Below are positions 12,678 to 19,756 of a stretch of DNA of 22,439 bases, in pieces. Positions within the stretch are counted from its first letter, which is position 1. Every line of letters begins with the position of its first letter. Under the pieces are notes generated by a model that saw only the letters and a list, made by a program, of their open reading frames with translations, was not told the origin of the DNA and searched no databases. A program made the translations under genes and the position numbers. This DNA is from Ruminococcaceae bacterium UBA5579 (GTDB lineage: Bacteria; Bacillota; Clostridia; Oscillospirales; Ruminococcaceae), in the NCBI GenBank assembly GCA_002425305.1, contig DILZ01000085.1:31854-54292 (forward strand), given 5' to 3'.

Positions 12678-14057
12678 TTACAACTCGTTGTTTTTGTCCT
12701 TATCTTTGTTGCTTTCTTTGTCAAGCTGTTCAAGCTGCTTTTGTTTCTTTTTCACCTCCGCAATTTCCGTTTTGATTTTGGTGTAGCTCTCAAACAAAGC
12801 CGCCTTCTGCTTCCCAAGCTCTGCAATTTCCTTTTCGAGATTTGTACGCGAAGGCAGCTTCCCGTTTGCGTTCAGAAGCGGCTCAACTTCCGCTTTGGCT
12901 GCGTCATATAAGTGCAGCTCGTCCTCGTGTTCGCGGAAGAATTTCTCCCTGTTTTTCGCCGCTCTGTACTCGGAATATACGGGCTTCAAATCAAGATATG
13001 CTTTGATTTTCTTTGCCGCAAGCTGCTTTTCGGATATTTCGCGCTCGCATTTTTTTATCGAACGAGTGATATCGAGCTGACTGTCATAGAGATCAACCAT
13101 TCGATTTTGAAGTCCTTCGCGAATACCAACACCTTTTTCGGTAAGCTCGTTTATAAGCGCGGACGCGTTTTTCATATTCTGAAGCATAGCCCACCGCTTT
13201 AAGCCTTCGTTCTCTGCCACCTTGCCCTCGATAGCGATGATCCTTTCGTTACTCTGAACGGGCTTATATGGGGCTTGAGCTTCGCGCTGCTCCTGCCGCA
13301 GTCTGAACTCGATCCGTCGTTCAATCCTGGTTCGCAGCTGCTCCTCTTGGTAAAACCAACCGAGGGTCTTGGAGCGCGTAAAACGCTCCTGTCCGCTTGC
13401 CCGAAACGAGATGTATTTCCCGCGCTTTATCTCATAGCCCTTTTCTTGCATTTTCCAAAGGAAATCATCAAACGAAGCCGCCGTCATTACGCAGTCGTCA
13501 ATGTTCTCTTTCAGCTTCGCCTTCCAGGAGTTCCCTGCCTTGTTCTGCTCCCACTCATAATGGGACTTGCCTTTGCCCTTGTCGGGAATCTGAATTATCG
13601 ACAAGCCGTTTTCGCGGCAAAGCTTATCGCTTATTTGGCGGATAGCTTGCCACGCGGGAAATGGCTTTTGGTCGTGTTCTCTGCTGAAGGACTTCCCCGT
13701 TTCATAGTTCACCGAATTTATGATGATATGATTATGAATATGCGCCTTGTCGCAATGGGTCGCGAGGACGTATTCATACTTGCCGCCGAGCAGCTCGTCA
13801 CACATCTTTTTTCCTATCTCCTGCGCCTGTTCAAGAGTGGCTTCACCCGGGGCGAATGACTGTATCAAATGATACGCTAAATTCTTTCCGCTGAAGCCAA
13901 ATTTATGGCGCGTTTGATCAAATTCCAAACTCGCAAATTCGGGAGAACAGTTACAACCAAACACATTTTTTTGCTTCTCGGTTTTGCTTGCGTTTGTGAT
14001 ATAATCTATCGCCTTGTCTAGCGTAGTTTTGATAGGATGGATTTTTGTAGCTGCCAT
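12678..14057 (-). CDS. Relaxase/mobilization nuclease (MobP, VirD2-like)
   Basis: A 459-residue relaxase that would nick oriT and lead the strand into a recipient. The N-terminal ~200 residues are the catalytic domain: Tyr19 (KAIDYITN) is the probable nucleophile, and His106-x-His108-Asn-His110 (DKAHIHNHIIINSVN) is the metal-binding motif III. Residues ~225-459 are charged, with long coiled-coil segments (ISEKQLAAKKIKAYL; LEKEIAELGKQKAALFESY), ending KDKDKNNEL. The start lies 40 nt inside mobC, with GGTGGAG as ribosome site, giving coupled expression of the relaxosome. Full length for the family; all motif residues are present, so it looks functional. No coupling protein is encoded nearby. 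Confidence 0.92.
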   Translation of the reverse strand: MAATKIHPIKTTLDKAIDYITNASKTEKQKNVFGCNCSPEFASLEFDQTRHKFGFSGKNLAYHLIQSFAPGEATLEQAQEIGKKMCDELLGGKYEYVLATHCDKAHIHNHIIINSVNYETGKSFSREHDQKPFPAWQAIRQISDKLCRENGLSIIQIPDKGKGKSHYEWEQNKAGNSWKAKLKENIDDCVMTAASFDDFLWKMQEKGYEIKRGKYISFRASGQERFTRSKTLGWFYQEEQLRTRIERRIEFRLRQEQREAQAPYKPVQSNERIIAIEGKVAENEGLKRWAMLQNMKNASALINELTEKGVGIREGLQNRMVDLYDSQLDITRSIKKCEREISEKQLAAKKIKAYLDLKPVYSEYRAAKNREKFFREHEDELHLYDAAKAEVEPLLNANGKLPSRTNLEKEIAELGKQKAALFESYTKIKTEIAEVKKKQKQLEQLDKESNKDKDKNNEL

Positions 14058-14353
14058 ATTTTCTCCACCTCGCCTTTGAGATAATTCAAGTCGTCTTGGT
14101 AGGCATTGCCTGTCGCATTTACACGTGCCGCGACTTGATTTATATTCACGCCGATCTTGTTGATTTCCTTGGTCATATCTCGAAGAGCCAACTCGTCATA
14201 ATCGTACACGAGAACGCGTTCGCAAATGGCGGCGTCGCGAATATACTCCGACATATTTTTCCGTTTAGAAAGCGTCGTTTTTTTCTTGATAATTTCCCTC
14301 TCTTCCGGCGTTACCCAGAAGTTCAGATTTATATTTCGCTTTCTTTTTTCCAT
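14018..14353 (-). CDS. mobC: MobC-like relaxosome accessory protein
   Basis: A 111-residue protein with an RHH-type start (RNINLNFWVTPEEREIIKKKT), then KRKNMSEYIRDAAI and the MobC signature INKIGVNINQVAARVNATGN. These proteins bind oriT and help the relaxase nick. It lies between the oriT-like region and the relaxase gene, overlapping the latter by 40 nt, as is usual. Its ribosome site is weak (GCAGGTG about 12 nt upstream). Confidence 0.9.
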   Translation of the reverse strand: MEKRKRNINLNFWVTPEEREIIKKKTTLSKRKNMSEYIRDAAICERVLVYDYDELALRDMTKEINKIGVNINQVAARVNATGNAYQDDLNYLKGEVEKIWQLQKSILSKLR

Positions 14354-14374
14354 TTGATTTTTGCACCTGCCATT

Positions 14375-14761
14375 TCAATCAATTTCACCGATCATTAACC
14401 GCAGCTTTGCAAGAATTCCCTTGCGCCTTCGCCAACACCAAATGTAAGTCACTTTTTTCATCTCCGCAAGTTCTTTGAGCGTGTAATTCTCAAAGAAATG
14501 CAGATTGATAAAGTCGAATTCATCAGCCGAGAGCTTGTTCAATGCCGACCATAATTTTCGCGACCTCTCCGCGCGTTCAAAATCCTCCTCAATGTTATAT
14601 TTCGAAGCAGGTGGCGAGTATAATTCCTCAATGCTCACAACGCCGTTTGCTTGCTCCTGTTCGTGGCAATATCGCTCCCTTCGTTGGGACATTCGATACT
14701 GCCTATACACATCTTCACTTACATCAACCTTTTGTCTGCCGATTTTCAAGTAAAAACCCAT
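14375..14761 (-). CDS. Sigma-70 region 4-like HTH protein of the element
   Basis: A 128-residue protein. Residues ~68-122 (SALNKLSADEFDFINLHFFENYTLKELAEMKK...) read as a sigma region 4 helix-turn-helix; the N-terminal half (GFYLKIGRQKVDVSEDVYRQYR) is the conserved front of the 'sigma-70-like' proteins common in Clostridia mobile elements. No region 2 is visible, so it probably is not a complete sigma factor and may regulate element genes. ATG 14761 has GGAAGGA upstream; the frame extends to 14794 without a ribosome site. It ends 21 nt before mobC, consistent with one operon. Confidence 0.75.
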   Translation of the reverse strand: MGFYLKIGRQKVDVSEDVYRQYRMSQRRERYCHEQEQANGVVSIEELYSPPASKYNIEEDFERAERSRKLWSALNKLSADEFDFINLHFFENYTLKELAEMKKVTYIWCWRRRKGILAKLRLMIGEID

Positions 14762-14834
14762 TTTTATCCTTCCTTCCGAGAGATGCCGTTGCACCTAAAA
14801 ATTCATTCCGCCGCCTCACACTTTGCGGCATAAT

Positions 14835-14953
14835 CGGTCGATGTTTTTCATCGACCGAACAGGGGTTTGGGGATACGCCCCAACAAGCATTTTGCCCCGC
14901 TCGTCTTGGACGAGCAACAGGGGGCAAAATCGTCAAATGTATGTACATTGACG
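14835..14953 (-). other. Candidate origin of transfer (oriT): cluster of four inverted repeats
   Basis: The 250-bp gap upstream of the sigma-like/mobC/relaxase genes holds four dyads: CGGTCGATG-ttttt-CATCGACCG (14835-14857); TTGGGG-atacg-CCCCAA (14867-14883); a compound stem ATTTTGCCCC...GGGGCAAAAT enclosing GCTCGT-cttgg-ACGAGC (14889-14930); and CGTCA/TGACG enclosing ATGT-atgt-ACAT (14931-14953). Position next to mobC and dyad density fit an oriT of a MobP relaxase. The nick site is not identified. Confidence 0.65.
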
Positions 14954-15013
14954 TTGCTTGCTATTTTTGTAAACGCCAAATTTCATTTTGTGGGATTATG
15001 TGAATTTTTTAGA

Positions 15014-15166
15014 TTAGTAACACTCCCACTTTTCACAAAAATTATCTTCGTAAAGTTCGCGATACGTCATAGATTTTCCGCGAGCTTTCCCAGACATTTT
15101 CAGCGCGAAAAACGCTGCCACAAATGCCGAGATTGATAACCCGATTGCCCAGACTTTCCCGCCCAA
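15014..15166 (-). CDS. Small single-pass membrane protein (50 aa), probable TTG start
   Basis: The frame encodes VWAIGLSISAFVAAFFAL, a clear transmembrane helix, followed by a charged tail (SGKARGKSMTYRELYEDN...). AAGGAG lies 9 nt before a TTG at 15166, which I take as the start; longer readings run inside the primase-helicase gene without a ribosome site. A competing ATG in another frame after the same AAGGAG gives only 24 residues with no recognisable feature. Family unknown. It lies 19 nt after the helicase stop, in the same operon. Confidence 0.45.
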   Translation of the reverse strand: MGGKVWAIGLSISAFVAAFFALKMSGKARGKSMTYRELYEDNFCEKWECY

Positions 15167-15185
15167 ATTTTCATCACTCCTTCCC

Positions 15186-16460
15186 TTAATAAATCGGCTT
15201 GATTTTAATTCCGCGAAACCCTCTGACCTCAAGCCCGGAATTATTCCTGATGTGATTGTCGTTTTGAATTCCGTACTTGCGTTTGTTATCGTGAAGCCAC
15301 GCAACAAACGTATGTTTTTTCAGCGGCTCTAAAGCGTTCCTTCGACACCAGCAAGAATATGTGAAATACAACTCGGCACTCGCCGTTTCGCCCTCTCCGA
15401 TAACGACGTAATTCTCATCAGCCAGGAACTGAATTATGTTGCAGTTGTCGGTCATAGCGTCGACGAGATTTTGCCGCGCTTTCTCGGAAATTGTAAACCG
15501 AAAATTATTTCCGACAAGCCGTTGAAGTCCACGAAAACACCACAAGAATATTTCGTTTTTCTCCTCGATAAACCTATCGGCGATGTACGGATCATCAAGC
15601 CTGTCGGGCGGCTTGGGCTTGGTCGTCAAAATCAAAAGCCGCCGCGAAAAGCCCTCGCTCTTGTCGTACAATGCTTTCGGCGAACCGTTTCCGAGGCACA
15701 AAAACCGACTGTACAGCAATTCTTGGCGCGATTGCTGCCCTTTAGCCTCAACATCGATTGGAGTTTCGGCGGTGATAATGCTCTTAACATAGCCCGTGGA
15801 TTTCAGCGCGGACATCTGCATATCATCATCAACCATCAGCAGCTTGTTAATGAGGTTGTATCGAAAAAATCTGTCACTCTCGATACGGTGAAAATCCCCG
15901 GTAAGCATTGCATTTCCGAAAATCGAGTTAAGCATCACACCTATACGGCTTTTTCCCTCGCCGCCGCTTCCGATGACAAACAACGCGGTCTGCCCTTTTG
16001 TGGACGGAACAAGGCAATAACCGAGGTATTCCTGCAGCGTTTGAATATCCTCGCCATCAAGAAGCTCGTTGAGATACGCGAGAAAGCGCTTGGGTTCACC
16101 CGCATTCGGAACGTACTCCACCTTCAAGCGATTTACGCAGAAACGCTTCTGCGGAGAGAATTTTCCGTTGGTATTCAAAACCCCGTTCTGCACGTGTATC
16201 TCGTTCGCGTTAACCGAGAGCGGCTCACTGTGGCAATATAGCTTGAGGGCTTCGTAAAGGTTGAGCGTTTTGGTCGCAATTCCCGATTTTATGCCACTTT
16301 GGAATATCATATCGCCAATCCTCGCCTTGATGTTCTCCGCGCTCTCCTCACCGTCCACGCTGTAAAGCCGTCCGCCGATGCACTTCAGCGGAAGTACCCT
16401 GGCAAACTCCGCGCAGAACTCGCGCTCGTCTATCTTCCCCTCGGCTGAGAGCCATTTCAT
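15186..16460 (-). CDS. P4/D5-type primase-helicase (SF3 helicase)
   Basis: A 424-residue replication protein. Superfamily 3 helicase motifs: Walker A GSGGEGKS (164-171), Walker B LLMVDDDM (207-214) and sensor FLCLGN (253-258). Residues ~70-160 match the D5_N/phage-plasmid primase family region that precedes the helicase. It would let the element replicate autonomously after excision. There is no visible catalytic primase (AEP or TOPRIM) domain in this protein; the separate TOPRIM protein at 11510 might supply one (inference). Its ATG overlaps the preceding HTH gene stop (ATGA, 16457-16460), showing coupling. Confidence 0.87.
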   Translation of the reverse strand: MKWLSAEGKIDEREFCAEFARVLPLKCIGGRLYSVDGEESAENIKARIGDMIFQSGIKSGIATKTLNLYEALKLYCHSEPLSVNANEIHVQNGVLNTNGKFSPQKRFCVNRLKVEYVPNAGEPKRFLAYLNELLDGEDIQTLQEYLGYCLVPSTKGQTALFVIGSGGEGKSRIGVMLNSIFGNAMLTGDFHRIESDRFFRYNLINKLLMVDDDMQMSALKSTGYVKSIITAETPIDVEAKGQQSRQELLYSRFLCLGNGSPKALYDKSEGFSRRLLILTTKPKPPDRLDDPYIADRFIEEKNEIFLWCFRGLQRLVGNNFRFTISEKARQNLVDAMTDNCNIIQFLADENYVVIGEGETASAELYFTYSCWCRRNALEPLKKHTFVAWLHDNKRKYGIQNDNHIRNNSGLEVRGFRGIKIKPIY

Positions 16461-16729
16461 AGCGGGTCACCGTTGGATTCGTCTGTTTCTTTGGCGGCGT
16501 CGGGAATAAGATTATTTTCCGCTTTTAGCTCTTCTTTGACCTTGCACTTCTCAAGCCAGGCGAAAAAATCATCTTGCTTTATTAGCTTGCGGTCCCCGAT
16601 CCTGATTACGGGAACGTCCTCACGGTTTAGTATGCGATACGCCATATATCGGGTAATCCCCAACTTAACAAGGTCTTTTGCAGATAGCAGTAGCGGCATA
16701 TCATAGGGTTTGTTCTGTTCTTTTTTCAT
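16457..16729 (-). CDS. Small HTH DNA-binding protein (excisionase/HTH_17-like)
   Basis: A 90-residue protein. Residues 14-60 (LSAKDLVKLGITRYMAYRILNREDVPVIRIGDRKLIKQDDFFAWLE) are a MerR/excisionase-type winged helix-turn-helix. Such proteins act as excisionases or as replication/transcription regulators. It opens the minus-strand operon, directly after a consensus promoter and coupled to the primase-helicase, so replication control is as likely as excision. AAAGGA lies about 12 nt before the ATG. The last ~25 residues are a polar tail. Confidence 0.78.
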   Translation of the reverse strand: MKKEQNKPYDMPLLLSAKDLVKLGITRYMAYRILNREDVPVIRIGDRKLIKQDDFFAWLEKCKVKEELKAENNLIPDAAKETDESNGDPL

Positions 16730-16775
16730 TGTTTATTCAATTCCTTTCTTTACATCATATCAATCCAACTTCGAG

Positions 16776-16794
16776 CCAAATAACTCATATTTGG
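16776..16794. promoter_or_regulatory. Inverted repeat in the leader of the element's core operon
   Basis: CCAAATA (16776-16782), 5-nt loop, TATTTGG (16788-16794), just downstream of the -10 box on the minus strand. It could be an operator for the XRE or HTH protein, or an mRNA hairpin. Confidence 0.45.
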
Positions 16795-16805
16795 ATTATA
16801 TAAGT

Positions 16806-16834
16806 ATTATACAACATATCGTATTAAAAGTCAA
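16806..16834 (-). promoter_or_regulatory. Promoter of the element's core operon
   Basis: Minus-strand TTGACT (16829-16834), 17-nt spacer, TATAAT (16806-16811). It is divergent from the XRE gene, the usual layout of an element's regulatory switch. Confidence 0.8.
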
Positions 16835-16877
16835 TAGATTTTTTCGATTTTATATTCCATTTTTTTATTAGATGTGT

Positions 16878-16883
16878 TATAAT
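16878..16883 (+). promoter_or_regulatory. -10 box of the XRE regulator promoter
   Basis: TATAAT at 16878-16883, with only a poor -35 (TTCCAT, 16855-16860) at 17 nt, suggesting weak or activated expression. An ATG at 16889 lies within the promoter region and is not a usable start. Confidence 0.5.
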
Positions 16884-16918
16884 ATATAATGAGAAAGTAT
16901 ATGCGAGGTGTCGTTGCG

Positions 16919-17407
16919 ATGACGAGTGGTGAAAAAATTAAGAAAATTCGCGAGCTAAAGGGATTATCCCGAAAAGAGTTGGCTTTTTTGTGTGGAATGA
17001 GCGAATTTACAATCAGGAACTATGAACAGGGTGTTCGAAACATATCTTCAAAGCAGCTAGAGATAATCGCCACCAAGCTAGGTGTCAATATAAACGCGCT
17101 GTCTAATCCAACAGCAGCCGACACCTTTGTTTCGGTCGCGCACATACTCTTTGATTTTGAAGATGAGTTCGGACTTGCCGTGTCCCAGGAGGATGGCTTC
17201 TTATGCATACGCGCCGAGGAGCTGACAACAAACAATTTCCTGCTTGAATGGTACACTATGAAGGAGAAGCTCGACAAAGGAGAAATCACGCGCGAGGAGT
17301 ACGATATGTGGCGGTATAACTACCCTACATCTCAAGCAAAAATTTTTCAAGAGCAGATAAGGAAAATGCGCGGAAATCAATCCGATAATGGCAAGGACGA
17401 CAAGTAA
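16919..17407 (+). CDS. XRE-family (Cro/CI-type) regulator
   Basis: A 162-residue protein. Residues 5-60 form an HTH_3 domain (KIKKIRELKGLSRKELAFLCGMSEFTIRNYEQG, then KQLEIIATKLGVNINAL). The C-terminal ~100 residues (ILFDFEDEFGLAV... LEWYTMKEKLDKGEITREEYDMW) match the tail seen in XRE regulators of Clostridia elements. I start it at ATG 16919, 8 nt after GAGGTG. It lies between the divergent core operon and the integrase gene, so it probably sets the on/off state of both. No ImmA-type protease gene is adjacent. Confidence 0.88.
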   Translation: MTSGEKIKKIRELKGLSRKELAFLCGMSEFTIRNYEQGVRNISSKQLEIIATKLGVNINALSNPTAADTFVSVAHILFDFEDEFGLAVSQEDGFLCIRAEELTTNNFLLEWYTMKEKLDKGEITREEYDMWRYNYPTSQAKIFQEQIRKMRGNQSDNGKDDK

Positions 17408-17431
17408 GCATTTTTTTGGGGGGGCGGCTTT

Positions 17432-18583
17432 ATGGGAAGAAACGCACAAGGCAACGGCTCAATTCGCCGCCGCAAGGACGGCAAGTGGGAAGGTAGATAC
17501 ACGTTGGGCAGAGATCCGAAAACGGGCAAGCAAGTTCAGAAGTCCGTTTACGGTAAAACGCAGCAGGAAGTCCGCAAGAAGCTGGCGCAGATCACCGCCG
17601 ATATAGATAACGGAGTGTTTGTCGAGCCTTCAAAAATCACTGTTGGAGAATGGCTTGATGTGTTCTTAAAGGACTATAACCGCGACGTTAAGGAGCATAC
17701 ACAAAAGTCTTACGAAACGTGCTGCAGATGTCATCTGAAGCCTATGCTTGGGCGTGTTAAGCTTACCTCTCTGACCGCTCCTATGATACAGAGCGCGTAT
17801 AACGCGATTTTAGAGGGAGAAACGAGTAATAAAGCTCTTTCCCCTAAAACATTGAAAAATTGCCACGGCGTGCTTCACAAGGCTCTTAAAATCGCTCTGA
17901 AGGTAGGGTACATACGTTCTAACCCCGCAGACGCTGTTGCGCTTCCTTACGTTCAAAAGCCCTGTATTAACCCTCTGAACGACGAGGATATTGCAAGGTT
18001 CTTAAAAGCAATAAAATGGCACAAATACGAGGACTTGTTCAAAGTAACCTTATTTACGGGTATGCGGCAAGGCGAGGCTTTGGGGCTGACGTGGGATTGT
18101 GTGGATTTTAAAAAACATACAATCAGCATTGAAAAGCAGCTTATTCGGGAAAAGAAAAAGGGCGGTAAATACAAGTTCGCGCCCCTAAAGAATGACAAGT
18201 GCCGCGTCGAGCAGCTGCCCGACACGATATTCGATATTTTTGTTAAGCTGCACGAGCTGCCGACCTCACAAAACGAAATGAACCTTGTGTTTGTGAAGGA
18301 GGACGGTAAGCACCTATCGCATTGTACGGTAAGCAAGAATTTTAAGGAAATTGTGAAAGAACTTGGTCTGTCAGAGCAGCGTTTTCACGATCTGCGCCAT
18401 ACATTCGCGGTTCTTTCGCTCCAGAACGGCGACAGTATCAAAACCTTGCAGGAAAATCTCGGTCACGCGACCGCTGCCTTTACAATGCAAGTTTACGCGC
18501 ACGTTTCCGATAGAATGAAAAAGGAAAGCGCGGACAAAATGCAAGCCTATATAGACAGTATCGAGAATGATAAACAAGGCTGA
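17432..18583 (+). CDS. int: Tyrosine site-specific integrase
   Basis: A 383-residue integrase of the Tn916/phage family. Residues ~8-60 are the arm-binding N-terminal domain (GSIRRRKDGKWEGRYTLG), ~70-170 the SAM-like core-binding domain and ~180-375 the catalytic domain with Arg212 (FTGMRQGE), Lys253, His319 and Arg322 (HDLRHT), His345 (LGHA) and nucleophile Tyr355 (QVYAHV). All six positions are present, so it should be active. It would recombine the 25-bp att sites in tRNA-Ser. The ribosome site is a G-rich run (GGGGGGGCGG) preceded by seven T, a homopolymer pair prone to length change. It starts 24 nt after the XRE stop, probably cotranscribed. Confidence 0.96.
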   Translation: MGRNAQGNGSIRRRKDGKWEGRYTLGRDPKTGKQVQKSVYGKTQQEVRKKLAQITADIDNGVFVEPSKITVGEWLDVFLKDYNRDVKEHTQKSYETCCRCHLKPMLGRVKLTSLTAPMIQSAYNAILEGETSNKALSPKTLKNCHGVLHKALKIALKVGYIRSNPADAVALPYVQKPCINPLNDEDIARFLKAIKWHKYEDLFKVTLFTGMRQGEALGLTWDCVDFKKHTISIEKQLIREKKKGGKYKFAPLKNDKCRVEQLPDTIFDIFVKLHELPTSQNEMNLVFVKEDGKHLSHCTVSKNFKEIVKELGLSEQRFHDLRHTFAVLSLQNGDSIKTLQENLGHATAAFTMQVYAHVSDRMKKESADKMQAYIDSIENDKQG

Positions 18584-18600
18584 AAAGAAATGAGAAGCAC

Positions 18601-18619
18601 AATTCGCCATTGGCGAATT
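18601..18619. repeat. Intergenic palindrome, copy 3 of 3
   Basis: AATTCGCC-att-GGCGAATT, between the integrase stop and the vapBC promoter. It has no T tract on either side, so it is not an intrinsic terminator. Confidence 0.85.
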
Positions 18620-18628
18620 TGAAAGCTA

Positions 18629-18658
18629 TTGACAAAATGCCGTTTTTTAGTGTATACT
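18629..18658 (+). promoter_or_regulatory. vapBC promoter
   Basis: TTGACA (18629-18634), 18-nt spacer, TATACT (18653-18658). The -10 lies in a GTATAC dyad that could be part of an antitoxin operator. Confidence 0.72.
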
Positions 18659-18681
18659 ATAAGCAAAGAGGGGTGATATAT

Positions 18682-18945
18682 ATGGCTATAGCAAAAATAC
18701 TCACAGACGGGAATACCCAGATAATGGTGATCCCCAACAATCTGCACCTCAACTGCAACGAGGTGGAAGTTAGTCAAGTCGGTTTAGAGCTTAGGGTAGT
18801 GCCTGTAGCGGCAGAAAAAGCCGACAAAGGATTTGAGAAATTCTTAAACTCCATATCCGAATTGGGCGAATTTCCGAATGATGTTCTTGAAACCATCGAG
18901 GATGCCCGAAGAAATGAAGTTCCGTCAAAGAGGGAAGCGTTATGA
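18682..18945 (+). CDS. vapB: VapB-type antitoxin
   Basis: An 87-residue protein beginning MAIAKILTDGNTQIMVIP, an AbrB/VapB-like N-terminal DNA-binding segment that would also repress the operon, then an acidic, helical C-terminal part (FEKFLNSISELGEFPNDVLETIED) expected to wrap and block the toxin. ATG 18682 is chosen because GAGGGGTGA lies just upstream; the frame runs back to 18610 without a ribosome site. The stop overlaps the toxin ATG (ATGA, 18942-18945), the standard coupling of antitoxin and toxin. Its presence should stabilise the element in its host. Confidence 0.85.
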   Translation: MAIAKILTDGNTQIMVIPNNLHLNCNEVEVSQVGLELRVVPVAAEKADKGFEKFLNSISELGEFPNDVLETIEDARRNEVPSKREAL

Positions 18946-19340
18946 CATATATGCTTGACACAAACATCTGCATTTACGCACAAAAAGGAGTATCTGCGGT
19001 CATTGAAAGAATGCGAGTAGAATCGCGTAACGGCTTGGCTATTTCGGCAATAACATTGGCAGAGCTTTGGCACGGCATTGAGGGCTCTGCAGCCTATGAT
19101 AAAAATGTTCTGCGTCTGAATGGTCTTTTGAATGTGGTCGAAGTCATCCCATTTGACGATAACGCTGCGGCTCATTATGGTAAGATAGCGGCTTATCTTC
19201 GGCAAAATGGTACTCCAATAGGCACAATGGATATGCTGATAGCCGCGCACGCACGATCGCAAGGATTAACTGTGGTCACCAACAATGTCCGAGAGTTCGA
19301 GCGCGTTCCCGATTTAAAGATTGAGAATTGGATCGAATAA
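18942..19340 (+). CDS. vapC: VapC-type PIN-domain ribonuclease toxin
   Basis: A 132-residue PIN domain spanning the whole protein. Metal-binding acidic residues are Asp6 (MLDTNI), Glu41 (LAELWHG) and Asp97 (GTMDMLIAA), and the typical end TNNVREFERVPDLKIENW is intact. VapC toxins cut tRNA or rRNA; the target cannot be predicted. It is coupled to vapB and followed by an intrinsic terminator at 19346. It lies at the right end of the element, after the integrase. Confidence 0.93.
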   Translation: MTYMLDTNICIYAQKGVSAVIERMRVESRNGLAISAITLAELWHGIEGSAAYDKNVLRLNGLLNVVEVIPFDDNAAAHYGKIAAYLRQNGTPIGTMDMLIAAHARSQGLTVVTNNVREFERVPDLKIENWIE

Positions 19341-19345
19341 TACTG

Positions 19346-19372
19346 AAACGGCACTGAAAAGTGCCGTTTTTT
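19346..19372 (+). terminator. Terminator of vapBC
   Basis: AAACGGCACT (19346-19355), loop GAAA, AGTGCCGTTT (19360-19369), continuing into a T tract. Confidence 0.9.
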
Positions 19373-19432
19373 ACAAGTCTGAAAAAGAAAAAACATTAAA
19401 TAATTATCATACTGTAATCAATATGGGACACT

Positions 19433-19586
19433 TCTCGGACACTTCTAAAAAGAACAAATTTCGCATAACAATGCAGTTTAAACCGTTTTCGCGCTTTAGC
19501 ACGGACACTTCTCGGACACTTCTCGGACACTTTAAAAATGCCTGTAAAGCCGTTCTGCAAGCCGTTTCGGACGCTTCGGACACTTC
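19433..19586 (-). repeat. Right copy of terminal inverted repeat with GTGTCCGA motifs
   Basis: Inverted relative to 10297-10439. TCGGACAC on plus at 19435-19442, 19512-19519, 19523-19530 and 19576-19583, plus CGGACAC (19502-19508) and TCGGACGC (19567-19574). Three consecutive motifs at 19502, 19513 and 19524 are 11 bp apart, about one helical turn. No gene lies here. Confidence 0.75.
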
Positions 19587-19621
19587 TTTTTTAACTCTCG
19601 CGCGCGAGGAACGGCTATTTA

Positions 19622-19642
19622 TACCCTTTAAAATACCCTTTA
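19622..19642. repeat. Two TACCCTTTA direct repeats at the right end
   Basis: TACCCTTTA at 19622-19630 and 19634-19642, same orientation as the three copies at the left end; candidate integrase arm sites. Confidence 0.55.
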
Positions 19643-19756
19643 CCAGTTGTGATCTATCGAAAAAAGCAAATATATTCAAAACAGGAAACCCCATAATAGA
19701 GCCATTCATAAGACGCTTTTATATCCAAGAAACACATAAAAACTTTATATGGATAT

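Noticed and set aside
12438..18619. AATTCGCC palindromes as intrinsic terminators
   Set aside because: None is followed by a T tract on either strand, and two lie immediately before ribosome sites within an operon.
18610..18681. Longer VapB with 24 extra N-terminal residues
   Set aside because: That segment contains the -35 and -10 boxes; the clear ribosome site precedes ATG 18682.
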